A stretch of DNA of 64,000 nucleotides from JACMLD01 sp044223995 (lineage in GTDB: Bacteria > Bacteroidota > Bacteroidia > Chitinophagales > Chitinophagaceae). Below the pieces are notes generated by a model that did not search any database, was not told the DNA's origin, and saw nothing but the letters and a program-made list of their open reading frames with translations. The position numbers and the translations under genes are program-made. Positions 25,599-34,694 of this stretch are shown piece by piece (positions within the stretch are counted from its first letter, which is position 1; each line of letters opens with the position of its first letter). The stretch spans positions 62,001 through 126,000 of the forward strand of contig JBGALE010000002.1 in NCBI GenBank assembly GCA_044223995.1. The letters are read 5' to 3'.

Positions 25599-26291
25599 AT
25601 GAAAGGCAAAAAGAACCATTGCGACTTGAATACATGCTTTCTGTGCAAGCTTTGCCTGAAGGAATGGCTTCCTGCTATTGAAGCCGGCAGGAAAAACTTT
25701 CATATCAAAAAAGGGGAGGTACTTTTTAAGGAAGGTGATGCTGTTACTGGTGTATATTTTGTCTATGACGGAAAGGTGAAAGTGCATAAGAAATGGGGTG
25801 ACGATAAGGAATTGATAATAAGGATTGCCGGCAAAGGTGCTATTGCAGGCCACCGCGGCCTTGGAACAAATATGATTTATCCTGTAAGCGGAACTGCGCT
25901 CGAACCTTCCACTATTTGCTTTATTGAATTGGATTTTTTTATGACCACCCTGAAAGTAAATCATGAGTTTACTTACCAGTTAATGATGTTCTTTGCGGAT
26001 GAGCTGCAAGAATCAGAAAGAAAAATGAGGGACCTGGCTCATATGCCCGTCAAGGGCCGTGTTGCACAGGCACTGTTATCACTGGAAGCAAAATTCGGAA
26101 CAACAGAAGGAGGTTTCCTCGATATAGTACTCAGCAGGCAGGACCTCGCCTCTTATACAGGTACTACGTACGAAACTGTATTCAGGATTATCAATGAATT
26201 GGTTGATGAAGGCGCTATTAAGGTGTCTGGCAAGAGCATTGGCATTGCAGATCCTATTAAATTATATGCCCTGACACAGCATGTCGCATAA
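25599..26291 (+). CDS. Crp/Fnr-family regulator with FNR-like cysteine set
   Basis: From MKGKKNHC this is a 230-residue regulator with an N-terminal cysteine cluster (C8, C13, C16, C19), a cyclic-nucleotide-binding-like beta-roll (about 30-130) and a C-terminal winged helix with recognition helix YETVFRIINELV. A further cysteine, C107 in ALEPSTICFIE, aligns with C122 of E. coli FNR in ALETSMVCEIP. Four suitable cysteines suggest an oxygen- or NO-sensitive Fe-S cluster, which is inference. It lies beside nirB and SUMT, so it is the probable regulator of nitrate assimilation. The longer frame from 25548 adds 17 poorly conserved residues. Confidence 0.88.
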   Translation: MKGKKNHCDLNTCFLCKLCLKEWLPAIEAGRKNFHIKKGEVLFKEGDAVTGVYFVYDGKVKVHKKWGDDKELIIRIAGKGAIAGHRGLGTNMIYPVSGTALEPSTICFIELDFFMTTLKVNHEFTYQLMMFFADELQESERKMRDLAHMPVKGRVAQALLSLEAKFGTTEGGFLDIVLSRQDLASYTGTTYETVFRIINELVDEGAIKVSGKSIGIADPIKLYALTQHVA

Positions 26292-26392
26292 ATCTCAGTG
26301 TTAAACAGGTTGCACAAGGTATTCACTTTCTGTAAAATCCCATGGTTGACTAAGCATCAGCTCCCCAAAAACATACTGGCCCAGTTTTATGA

Positions 26393-27130
26393 CTACTGTT
26401 TTCCCGCAGTATGTAAAGAGTTCTTCCGCATGGTGCCGCCAGATAACAATACTCCTGCACTATCGCTTATATTCAAATGCAGTGAATCAATCTGCGCCCT
26501 GCCTATATCGACAAATGACGCGCCCTGTATATCAGCCGTGACGCTGTGAATATAAAAATTCTCCGTGCCCTTTGCATCCGGGCTCATTTCAAACTGCACC
26601 TCTGAAGAATCTTTACACTGTAGTTGTAGATCATCAAAATGTTTTTCCATACTCTCTGCTTCGAAATAAGATTTGCCACTCATATTCACAGTAATGTTTT
26701 TCTGATTGAGCTTGTACATTTCAAATCTGGTGTTTACCCCGGTAACACTCAATAGTTCCGGCGAAAAAACCCGAATCAACGTGTTCCAACCCATCCAGCG
26801 CTTCATGTTGACATTGTCATAGGTATTGGGAAAATAAAGATACAATGTATCATTTTTTACGTATGCTTTCACGCCATACTTTTCATATTCTACCCACTCT
26901 TTAGACACACGGACAGAAGATGACTTACTCTGCTCGTAGGCAATCTTTGTAATATTTCCTCCATGTATGACGAGGTGTTTGAATGGCTGATCCAGTATGC
27001 TGTTGTACGTCCAGTAATAATCATTTTTATCTTTCTGATTATACTCAGATTTTAACTTCTTATTGGAGAGTAACAAGCCTCCTGTAAACAATAAAAGCAG
27101 TGCAAGCAATATTTTTGACGTAAACTTCAT
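26393..27130 (-). CDS. Exported beta-rich protein of unknown function
   Basis: This 245-residue protein has an N-terminal hydrophobic segment (about 5-22) that is a signal peptide or membrane anchor. The rest is rich in beta-strand patterns resembling the right-handed-helix GIN/DUF2807 type of Bacteroidota (short strands such as ITVNMSGKSYFEAE and VTADIQGASFVDIG with D/S/G turns), but I cannot confirm the family. It follows the GntR gene by 7 bp and ends the four-gene ABC cassette. Function is unknown; a surface sensor or cell-wall role linked to the transporter is speculation. Confidence 0.7.
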   Translation of the reverse strand: MKFTSKILLALLLLFTGGLLLSNKKLKSEYNQKDKNDYYWTYNSILDQPFKHLVIHGGNITKIAYEQSKSSSVRVSKEWVEYEKYGVKAYVKNDTLYLYFPNTYDNVNMKRWMGWNTLIRVFSPELLSVTGVNTRFEMYKLNQKNITVNMSGKSYFEAESMEKHFDDLQLQCKDSSEVQFEMSPDAKGTENFYIHSVTADIQGASFVDIGRAQIDSLHLNISDSAGVLLSGGTMRKNSLHTAGKQ

Positions 27131-27137
27131 GGCATAA

Positions 27138-27512
27138 TTATTTAGGGAAATTATCTTTGATAAATTTTTCGTATTGCACTTTAATGTCTTTCCAGTCTAT
27201 TTTCAATAAATATAAATTACGCAGGAAGACAGGCAACTCATTCTCCATAAATTGTTCCCGCCGGAAGGAAAGGATTCTCGCCATCGCATCCGGCTCTGTA
27301 AAATAGCCAACACCGCGCTTATTGATAATGATATTCTGCTGTTGCAAAAAATCATACGCACGCTGTACCGTATTGGGGTTTACTTCTATTAATTCAGCCA
27401 TTTCGCGGATGCTGATTATCTTCTCACCCAGCTTCCATTTTTTTAAAAGAATCTGTTCACATACGTATTCTGCTATCTGGATATATATCGCCGGGTTGTC
27501 TCTAAACTCCAT
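27138..27512 (-). CDS. GntR-family regulator, YtrA subfamily
   Basis: This 124-residue regulator has a GntR winged helix at residues about 10-75 (YVCEQILLKKWKLGEKI, then MAELIEVNPNTVQRAYDFLQ) and only a short C-terminal tail, as in the YtrA subfamily that controls neighbouring ABC transporters. It lies in the transporter operon, 10 bp after the permease gene and 7 bp before the exported protein gene, so it probably represses its own operon in response to an envelope or antibiotic signal. The inducer is unknown. Confidence 0.92.
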   Translation of the reverse strand: MEFRDNPAIYIQIAEYVCEQILLKKWKLGEKIISIREMAELIEVNPNTVQRAYDFLQQQNIIINKRGVGYFTEPDAMARILSFRREQFMENELPVFLRNLYLLKIDWKDIKVQYEKFIKDNFPK

Positions 27513-27522
27513 TCCTGTTTAT

Positions 27523-28317
27523 TTAAAATTCTTTTTCTTTTAGCCTTAATAAAGCCAGCAACCACAATACCGAAGGAAGTATGTATTCAAACACAATATT
27601 TAAATTTCTTAAAGTTTTCGCCGGCAATTCCAGCCGGCCGGTCTGGTTACCCTCTGTTACGTACACAAAGAAATAGGGAAAAGCACTGTTCACATCTTTA
27701 AAAAACATATTGGCCATTAGTAAATTGATAAGGAATGCGCCAAAGCATATGCCGCACACCAGCAACGCCACTTTTATGAAAGGCGATTTGTTAAAATACA
27801 AGGTACCTATCAGCATACATCCTGCAAAATTGAAAAACATGATATAGGTTCTGCTGGCCACGAATCCCCCTATTTGAAATGGCTGCACCGCATCATACAA
27901 TTCTTTATAAAACGGGCCATTGGGATCAAGGTTCTTATGATAAAAAGAAATAAAAACGGTATCCATTATTTTATAAAACAGGAGGAATATGGCTGTGTAT
28001 ACAATTCCGGTTATCAATACACCACACAGCCACTTTTCAAAAGCCGAAGCAGGCAATGTCAGGTAGGAGGACCCGCTGGCATTAGTGGCAAAATGACTGT
28101 ACACAAAAGAAGCAAGAAAACAACCGCCGCCCGTAAGCCCCAATACAAAAGAAGCAGACTGGGCAAGGTCGAATCCGCTTACGGCTTTGCAAAATGCATA
28201 AATCATTATTTCCAATGCTATTACCAAAAGTATGAGGCCGAGCAACTGAACAGGTCGCTCCATTATGTTCTTTCGCAAGAGCCAGCTAAAACGACGGAGG
28301 TTAAAAACATTATTCAT
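27523..28317 (-). CDS. ABC transporter permease-like membrane protein
   Basis: This 264-residue protein has about six hydrophobic segments (near 22-42, 58-78, 95-118, 150-172, 180-203 and 240-258) and no catalytic motif. Position between the ATPase gene (11 bp gap) and the GntR regulator, with matching length, marks it as the membrane half of an ABC-2-like exporter. The substrate is not evident. Confidence 0.8.
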   Translation of the reverse strand: MNNVFNLRRFSWLLRKNIMERPVQLLGLILLVIALEIMIYAFCKAVSGFDLAQSASFVLGLTGGGCFLASFVYSHFATNASGSSYLTLPASAFEKWLCGVLITGIVYTAIFLLFYKIMDTVFISFYHKNLDPNGPFYKELYDAVQPFQIGGFVASRTYIMFFNFAGCMLIGTLYFNKSPFIKVALLVCGICFGAFLINLLMANMFFKDVNSAFPYFFVYVTEGNQTGRLELPAKTLRNLNIVFEYILPSVLWLLALLRLKEKEF

Positions 28318-28328
28318 GAGAGAACATA

Positions 28329-29165
28329 TTATTTGTTGAAAATGGCTTTACTCATCACCGGGTTGTCAGTAATGGCATTGAATAAATGCTCCAGGTTTAC
28401 CCTGGACTCTTCATGGTGAACATTTTCCGTTACAATGCTCCTTCCTTTCAGGTGCTCTTCTTCATATAGCAGCGGCTCCCCTCCATGCCACTCGTCAACA
28501 GTACGGAAACAAAGCCGTTCGGCAATGGTACCAATAGACGCATTCAGCAGCAGGTCTCCGTTGTCTACAATGATTACCTGGTCTATCAGGTTGTCAAGAT
28601 CACGTATCTGATGCGTGGAAATAAAAATCATCCGCTCTTCGCTCATGACCGAAGCAATCAGTTTTCGAAATCTCTTCTTCGAGGGAATATCCAAACCATT
28701 GGTCGGTTCATCCAGTAAAAGAATACCGGTATTGCAGGCAAGGGCAAAAGCGATGACGAATTTCTTTTGCTGCCCAAAGGAAAGTGTGTTCAGTTTACCG
28801 GTTGTATGTACGTCCAGCCTTTCCAGGTAATCAAATAATTGTTCATGACTAAAACGTGGGTAAAATGGCGAAAACAATTCCAGGTAACGATGTATGGTAA
28901 GTGGCGGTACATATACTTCTTCCGGTATAAAATATATCGTTTCCAAAAAGGAGGGCAATCTTTTACGGGGAGAGAAACCGTTGACAGTAATACTGCCGCT
29001 GATTGGAAATAATAAACCAATGATATTTTTCAGCAAGGTGGACTTGCCGGCACCATTTCTTCCCAACAGCCCGTATATCTTTCCCGTTTCCAACTGAAGG
29101 CTTAGATTTTTATACAGCAACTTTTTGGAGGTATAGCCAAATGATAGGTTTTCTATTTGTATCAT
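28329..29165 (-). CDS. ABC transporter ATP-binding protein
   Basis: From MIQIENLSFGY the protein has 278 residues. It carries the nucleotide-binding motifs: Walker A GRNGAGKST near 37-45, the signature LSFGQQKK near 131, Walker B GILLLDEPTNGLD near 148-160 and the switch histidine in ISTHQ near 184. It is the first gene of the ABC-permease-GntR cassette. The ATG at 29189 gives 8 extra residues before the usual IQIENL start, so the internal ATG is preferred. Confidence 0.93.
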   Translation of the reverse strand: MIQIENLSFGYTSKKLLYKNLSLQLETGKIYGLLGRNGAGKSTLLKNIIGLLFPISGSITVNGFSPRKRLPSFLETIYFIPEEVYVPPLTIHRYLELFSPFYPRFSHEQLFDYLERLDVHTTGKLNTLSFGQQKKFVIAFALACNTGILLLDEPTNGLDIPSKKRFRKLIASVMSEERMIFISTHQIRDLDNLIDQVIIVDNGDLLLNASIGTIAERLCFRTVDEWHGGEPLLYEEEHLKGRSIVTENVHHEESRVNLEHLFNAITDNPVMSKAIFNK

Positions 29166-29301
29166 TAGTGTACTAGTTAGGTAATACACGTAAAAGTATA
29201 CTGGAATAACTTACCGTCCAAATCTTTTTAAAAAAAGTCACGCCAACATGAATAATTGCAGGTAAATGGATGAATGTGTGCGGGCAGCACCTTGCTATAT
29301 A

Positions 29302-30330
29302 TTATCCGGCAAGCGAAAGCCTTATGCTCAGTGTTTGTTCCCCGGTAGTATTACGAAAAGCTATCGTACCTCCGTAATACTCTACCCTGTTTCGTATATC
29401 CTGGTATTCCCGGCTTTGGAGTGGTAATACATTTGTAGTATTATCATTGCTCAATACAATTAATATTTCGGATGGGCTACAATGAATGTTGACAGACACT
29501 TGCTTCGCCGGAGCATAGTGAGACAACAATCGAAAATAGTTTTGAATAATCCTGAATACTGAAACCTTATCATTCATTTTCAAATTTTCAACTTCAAGTC
29601 CAATACATTCAAAAAGTATATTCCAGTTATATTCCATTCGAAAGAAATCCATATAATCCTGTAATGCCGGCAACAACCCTAGATCTTTTATGATTGTAGA
29701 TGAAAGTTCCTTACTGATCAATTCCAGTTCTTTCATTGCCTGCTGGATATTACCAACAATTCCATTATACAACACATCGTCACCGCGCCTGCTTTTATTA
29801 TTTTGCAGCAGCATCATGCAGGATGCAAGTGTTTGACTGGTGCTTTCCCGCAGGTTCAGAACAATGTGCTCCCTTTCCTTTTCCTGCGCCTCAATGACAG
29901 AACCCAATATTTCTCTTTTCCTGCTTTTCTCCAGCTCCATCAACCGGGCTTCCAAAACCTTGACAGGCGTTACGTCTGCCACATGCACATAAAATCCCAT
30001 CACCTGGCCGTTCTTAATATCTGGATAATAGGTGGCAATAGAGTGCCGCCTTTCGCCCGTAGGCAAGGTTATCTCACGTTCAAAAACCTGCTTTACCCCT
30101 TTTAGCGCCCCTTTAATATAGGGAAGATTCTTTTCAAAAAGAGGACCCAGCAATTCTTGCATCTCCATTTTGTCAATCATCTCGTCAGGACTTTTACCAA
30201 ACCATTCGAGATAGGCCTTATTGGCATAGCGGCATACGAGGTTATTGTCCCAGTAGGCCAGCATTGCAGAGATGCGGTTAACAATAAAATCGCTGATCTC
30301 ACTTCTTGTTACTGTTGCCTCAGAAGTCAT
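29302..30330 (-). CDS. PAS-domain histidine-kinase-like protein lacking catalytic residues
   Basis: This 342-residue protein has an N-terminal PAS domain (about 10-130, AYWDNNLVCRYANKAYLEWFG) and a region like the dimerisation and ATPase parts of NarL-type (HisKA_3) kinases. The usual ELHD phosphoacceptor site reads NLRE (in EREHIVLNLREST), so the histidine is replaced. The ATPase N-box reads RIIQNYFRLLSHY without its asparagine in place, and the DNGxG motif reads SNDNTT. It therefore appears unable to phosphorylate and may be a sensor or scaffold. It lies upstream of the small membrane protein and transporter genes on the opposite side of acs. Confidence 0.8.
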   Translation of the reverse strand: MTSEATVTRSEISDFIVNRISAMLAYWDNNLVCRYANKAYLEWFGKSPDEMIDKMEMQELLGPLFEKNLPYIKGALKGVKQVFEREITLPTGERRHSIATYYPDIKNGQVMGFYVHVADVTPVKVLEARLMELEKSRKREILGSVIEAQEKEREHIVLNLRESTSQTLASCMMLLQNNKSRRGDDVLYNGIVGNIQQAMKELELISKELSSTIIKDLGLLPALQDYMDFFRMEYNWNILFECIGLEVENLKMNDKVSVFRIIQNYFRLLSHYAPAKQVSVNIHCSPSEILIVLSNDNTTNVLPLQSREYQDIRNRVEYYGGTIAFRNTTGEQTLSIRLSLAG

Positions 30331-30396
30331 ACAATACTGCGAAGTTTAAAATTTACTCTAAGCACTTGTATAGTACCAGCTTTACAGATCATTAGC

Positions 30397-30540
30397 ATGA
30401 TCACATTAAATGCCAATACTGGTAAAATAAGAATTATTTTAAAACGATTGCAGGGCAATGATCAAAATCATCCGTCATTTGATTTAGACGACAAATTTTA
30501 TAAAGACTACCAACAGGAAAGGCCGGCGCAATATCAGTAA
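30397..30540 (+). CDS. Possible small ORF, 47 residues
   Basis: An ATG at 30397 opens a 47-codon frame (MITLNANTGKIRII, ending ERPAQYQ) between the divergent pseudo-kinase gene and the convergent small membrane protein gene, whose stop it overlaps by 7 bp. The amino acid mix looks coding-like, but there is no clear ribosome site or promoter and I recognise no family. Confidence 0.25.
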   Translation: MITLNANTGKIRIILKRLQGNDQNHPSFDLDDKFYKDYQQERPAQYQ

Positions 30541-30791
30541 TCTGTTATTTCAGCAGAGCTTTCAGGGAGATGATCGTAATACCCTTTTAAAGAGTAGTAG
30601 CCAAATATGAAAAGCCCTATACAAATAGGAAGGAATATGATAAGAATAATCACCCACTGAAGCGTTACATTCGATTTGGCAGCAACTGATGCCTTTGCAA
30701 TTTTATCTGCCGCCTGCCAAAAAAGGAAGCCAACAATAACCGGCGCCAGCAACATCCATACAAAACCCAAACTTCTTTTTACTGCATTCAT
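30534..30791 (-). CDS. Small two-helix membrane protein next to MHS transporter
   Basis: This 85-residue protein has two membrane helices (about 9-27 and 44-67) separated by a short polar loop. It lies 24 bp downstream of the MHS-type transporter gene on the same strand. Small proteins of this type (DUF6814-like, by recall) accompany such transporters in Bacteroidota and may be accessory subunits. The function is unknown. Confidence 0.7.
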   Translation of the reverse strand: MNAVKRSLGFVWMLLAPVIVGFLFWQAADKIAKASVAAKSNVTLQWVIILIIFLPICIGLFIFGYYSLKGYYDHLPESSAEITDY

Positions 30792-30815
30792 GGTATGATT
30801 ATTTATCGGTAAATA

Positions 30816-32513
30816 TTAATCCATCACGTCTTCGTCAATTTTATTCCTCAGGTAAACACTGCCAATAATAAAACAAAGTGCCGCCACACCTATCGGGTAC
30901 CAAAGCCCGGCAAGCGGGTTTCCCAACAGATTCTCCCTTGTTTTGGTAAACTCTACAATCAAAGTCCCGAGAAAAGGGACCAGTCCTCCGAATACACCAT
31001 TGCCAATATGATAGGGCAATGACATGGATGTATACCTGATCTTCGTCGGGAACATTTCTACCAGGAATGCAGCCATAGGGCCATACACCATGGTTACAAA
31101 CATGATCAGCACAAATACCCACCCTACCATTTTCCAGAACGTTCCGCGCCCAAGTGATTTTTCAATCACCACACCAGGCTTTACAGATTTTCTTTCAGCT
31201 ACTACGTAAGAGATTCCTTCTGTATATGTTTTACCTGCGGCTGTCTTCAGGTGTACAACCGAAGTATCTTTTTCCCGGGCGTTATCCTTATTGATATATA
31301 TATATCCTATAGATGCGGTATTGCCTGCATAATCACTTTCCAAATGCAGGGTATCAACCTTTGTAAATGTATATTTTGAGCCATCTGTATAAACAGAATC
31401 GTATTTTATACTGACCAGCATTTTCTTCCTGTCCTTTTTGTCAATACTCCCAAGAGGATCGGACTTGGTTGTACTGGCCGTATCAATCATTGCACGCATC
31501 AATACCGGGCTGGTATAATCAAGGAACTGCTGGTAAATAAACCTGTAGGAAACCACTGCCAGCAACATTCCGAATAACATGATCCATTTTCTTCCCACAC
31601 GGTCGCTTAATGAACCGAATACCACAAAGAAGGGTGTTGCAAAAAGAATCGCGATTAACAATATATTCCGGCTCTCCACGAAATTTACCCGGCAAATATT
31701 TTCAATAAAAGTTTGTGCATAAAACTGGCCGGTATACCACACAACACCTTGCCCCATCACAGCACCGAACAATGCCAGCAATACCATTTTAAAATTTGCC
31801 CGGTGCCCGAAACTTTCTTTCAGCGGATTCACAGAAGTCTTACCTTCTGCCTTTACCTGTGCAAACATGGGCGATTCGCTCATGCGCATGCGTATGATGA
31901 CAGAAACAATGACCAGCAACAGTGAAATCCAGAATGGGTAACGCCAGCCGCCCCATTCGGTGGAAAATTTTTCTACGCCCTGCCCTTCCCGTATTATTAT
32001 AATGATCCCCAATGCAAGAAATAAACCCAGTGTGGCTGTGGTTTGTATCCAGCTTGTCCAGTAACCACGTCGTTTTGCCGGCGCATGTTCGGCCACATAA
32101 GTAGCAGCACCACCATATTCTCCACCAAGGGCAAGACCTTGAATAAGTCGCAACACCAGTACAATAATAGGTGCCGCCCAGCCGATGGTTTTAAAACCAG
32201 GCACCAGCCCGATGGCAAATGTGGAACCACCCATTAAAATAAGAGTCAGCAGAAAAGTGTATTTACGCCCCACCAAATCACCCAGCCGCCCAAAAACAAG
32301 GGCCCCAAATGGCCGAACGATAAAACCTGCAGCAAAGATGGCCAGCGTGCTCAGCAGGGCGGATGTGCCGGAATCTTCAGGAAAAAACTGAACCGAGATA
32401 ATCGTGGCCAGCATTCCGAAAATATAAAAGTCGTACCATTCAATGAGCGTCCCTACCGATGATGCTCCGATGATAAAGCCCATTCCTTTAGCAGGGGCAT
32501 TTGAATTACTCAT
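30816..32513 (-). CDS. MHS-type MFS transporter with large extra loop
   Basis: From MSNSNAPAKG the protein has 565 residues, about 130 more than a typical MHS (metabolite:H+ symporter) member. The N-half has the family motifs GTLIEWYDFYIFG near 19-31, RPFGALVFGRLGDLVGRK near 65-82 and GLALGGEYGGAATY. A polar segment of about 120 residues (roughly 330-450, rich in D, K, S, T) is inserted between two helices near the start of the C-half. The divergent acs gene suggests uptake of acetate or another short-chain acid, which is inference. The ATG at 32573 would add 20 non-family residues and was rejected. Confidence 0.88.
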   Translation of the reverse strand: MSNSNAPAKGMGFIIGASSVGTLIEWYDFYIFGMLATIISVQFFPEDSGTSALLSTLAIFAAGFIVRPFGALVFGRLGDLVGRKYTFLLTLILMGGSTFAIGLVPGFKTIGWAAPIIVLVLRLIQGLALGGEYGGAATYVAEHAPAKRRGYWTSWIQTTATLGLFLALGIIIIIREGQGVEKFSTEWGGWRYPFWISLLLVIVSVIIRMRMSESPMFAQVKAEGKTSVNPLKESFGHRANFKMVLLALFGAVMGQGVVWYTGQFYAQTFIENICRVNFVESRNILLIAILFATPFFVVFGSLSDRVGRKWIMLFGMLLAVVSYRFIYQQFLDYTSPVLMRAMIDTASTTKSDPLGSIDKKDRKKMLVSIKYDSVYTDGSKYTFTKVDTLHLESDYAGNTASIGYIYINKDNAREKDTSVVHLKTAAGKTYTEGISYVVAERKSVKPGVVIEKSLGRGTFWKMVGWVFVLIMFVTMVYGPMAAFLVEMFPTKIRYTSMSLPYHIGNGVFGGLVPFLGTLIVEFTKTRENLLGNPLAGLWYPIGVAALCFIIGSVYLRNKIDEDVMD

Positions 32514-32720
32514 AGCAATTATTGGTTTGTGTATTGATTGAGAAAGAAAGGTACAAAGCATCCAGGCTGTCACATCGGCATACTATCCAAATGTAAAACA
32601 TTTTGTTTTCCAATCAGTCAATAGCTGCTAATTAATATGTATAACGATGTGAACAACTGTTAACGAAAAAAATTATCATAATGTTTCATACATTTATAGC
32701 TCCAAAAAAATTGAATTGCT
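32514..32720. promoter_or_regulatory. Divergent control region, MHS transporter / acs
   Basis: This 207-bp spacer separates the divergent transporter and acs starts. Near the acs side it has TGTGAACAACTGTTAACG (about 32647-32664), a partial dyad with a Crp-like TGTGA half, and TACATTTA (about 32690), a near match to the TAnnTTTG box. No site is certain, but shared control of transporter and synthetase is likely. Confidence 0.35.
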
Positions 32721-34658
32721 ATGTCATATCCCTACCAAATAACGTCTCTCGAACAATATCACTCCGATTATAAAAAAAGTGTTGAAGACCCCGAAAGCTT
32801 TTGGTCGGATGTGGCGGATAATTTTCAGTGGAGAAAAAAATGGGACAGTGTACTGAACTGGAATTTTACCGAGCCCAAAGTAGAGTGGTTTAAAGGAGCA
32901 AAGCTGAATATTACAGAAAATTGCATCGATCGTCACCTGGCTACCATGGCCGAAAAACCCGCGATCATATGGGAACCCAATAACCCCGAAGAAAGAACAA
33001 GGATTGTTACTTACGCGCGCCTGCACAAAAGAGTTTGCCAGTTTGCACAGGTGTTGAAAAATAATGGAGTAAAAAAAGGCGATCGGGTATGTATTTATAT
33101 GGGCATGGTGCCCGAACTCGCTTACGCGGTATTAGGTTGCGCAAGAGTGGGTGCTATACACAGTGTTATTTTCGGAGGATTCAGTGCGCAAAGTATTGCT
33201 GATCGTTTATATGACGCACAGGCAGAATACATCGTTACCTGTGACGGTGCTTACCGTGGTGGAAAAGACATCCCGTTAAAAAGCATTATCGATGACGCGC
33301 TAATTGGAAACAGAACTGTAAAACGCGTCATTGTATATACCCGTACAAGAACACCTGTATCGATGATTAAAGGAAGAGATGTGTGGTGGGAAGATGAAAT
33401 GGAACATGCAGAAACACAGGTAGAAAAAAATGGTGTCGTTCACTTTCCGGCAGAAGAAATGGATGCAGAAGATCCATTATTTATTTTGTATACTTCCGGT
33501 TCTACAGGTAAGCCAAAGGGCGTCGTGCATAGTTCTGCAGGTTATATGCTTTGGACCACCTACACATTTGTCAATGTTTTTCAATACAAACCAGGCGATG
33601 TTCATTTCTGCACGGCAGATATTGGATGGATAACGGGTCATAGTTATATTGTATACGGCCCGCTAAGTGCCGGTGCCACTTCCCTGATGTTTGAAGGCAT
33701 TCCCACCTGGCCCGATGCAGGCAGGTTTTGGGAAATCGTGGATAAACACAAAGTAAACATTTTGTATACCGCACCCACTGCCATCAGAAGCCTGATGAGT
33801 TTTGGCCTGGAACCTTTAAAAGGAAAAGATCTTTCTTCATTGAAAATTCTTGGTACTGTTGGTGAACCCATCAATGAAGAAGCATGGCACTGGTATGATG
33901 AACATATCGGCAAGAAAAAATGCCCGGTTGTCGATACCTGGTGGCAAACAGAAACAGGCGCCTGCCTCATCAGTAATATGGCTGGCGTTACACCTGCCAA
34001 GCCAAGCTGGGCTACGTTGCCCATGCCAGGCGTGCAACCATTACTGGTGGATGAAAATGGAAAAGAAGTAACAGAAAAAGATGAACATGGATTACTGAAG
34101 GGAAATCTTTGTATTAAAGCGCCATGGCCTGCCATATTGAGAACAACCTACGGCGATCATGAACGCTGCCGCCTGAATTATTTTGCTACCTATCCCAATT
34201 TATATTTTACCGGTGATGGCGCGCTTAAAGATGAAAACGGCAATTACCGTATAACCGGAAGGGTAGACGATGTGCTAAATATCAGTGGTCACCGGATTGG
34301 TACAGCAGAAGTAGAGAACGCGATAAATATGCACACAGGCGTAGTCGAAAGTGCAGTGGTTGGATACCCGCACGATGTAAAAGGCCAGGGCATTTATGCA
34401 TACGTTATATACAACGGTCATCATGGTGATGAAAACCTGCGCCGGCAGGACATCAATCTCACGGTTTCAAAAATTATAGGGCCCATTGCAAAGCCGGATA
34501 AAATTCAGTTTGTGTCCGGTCTTCCAAAAACACGCAGTGGAAAAATCATGCGGCGCATACTGAGAAAAATTGCTGAAGGTGAAACATCTCAACTGGGTGA
34601 TACCACTACCCTGCTGGATCCTTCCATTGTAGATGAAATTAAAAATGGCAAGTTGTAA
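32721..34658 (+). CDS. acs: Acetyl-CoA synthetase Acs
   Basis: Acs activates acetate to acetyl-CoA through acetyl-AMP. The 645-residue protein has normal length and all family motifs: YTSGSTGKPKGVVHS near 256-270, DTWWQTETG near 408, the hinge segment YRITGRVDDVLNISGH near 510, and the C-terminal RSGKIMRRILRKI near 612, whose lysine is the usual regulatory acetylation site. It is divergent from the MHS-type transporter, which may import its substrate. The start MSYPYQI follows an AT-rich promoter region. Confidence 0.97.
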   Translation: MSYPYQITSLEQYHSDYKKSVEDPESFWSDVADNFQWRKKWDSVLNWNFTEPKVEWFKGAKLNITENCIDRHLATMAEKPAIIWEPNNPEERTRIVTYARLHKRVCQFAQVLKNNGVKKGDRVCIYMGMVPELAYAVLGCARVGAIHSVIFGGFSAQSIADRLYDAQAEYIVTCDGAYRGGKDIPLKSIIDDALIGNRTVKRVIVYTRTRTPVSMIKGRDVWWEDEMEHAETQVEKNGVVHFPAEEMDAEDPLFILYTSGSTGKPKGVVHSSAGYMLWTTYTFVNVFQYKPGDVHFCTADIGWITGHSYIVYGPLSAGATSLMFEGIPTWPDAGRFWEIVDKHKVNILYTAPTAIRSLMSFGLEPLKGKDLSSLKILGTVGEPINEEAWHWYDEHIGKKKCPVVDTWWQTETGACLISNMAGVTPAKPSWATLPMPGVQPLLVDENGKEVTEKDEHGLLKGNLCIKAPWPAILRTTYGDHERCRLNYFATYPNLYFTGDGALKDENGNYRITGRVDDVLNISGHRIGTAEVENAINMHTGVVESAVVGYPHDVKGQGIYAYVIYNGHHGDENLRRQDINLTVSKIIGPIAKPDKIQFVSGLPKTRSGKIMRRILRKIAEGETSQLGDTTTLLDPSIVDEIKNGKL

Positions 34659-34694
34659 GAAAGGAAATAAAAGTTACTGATGCCTGTTAAAGAA

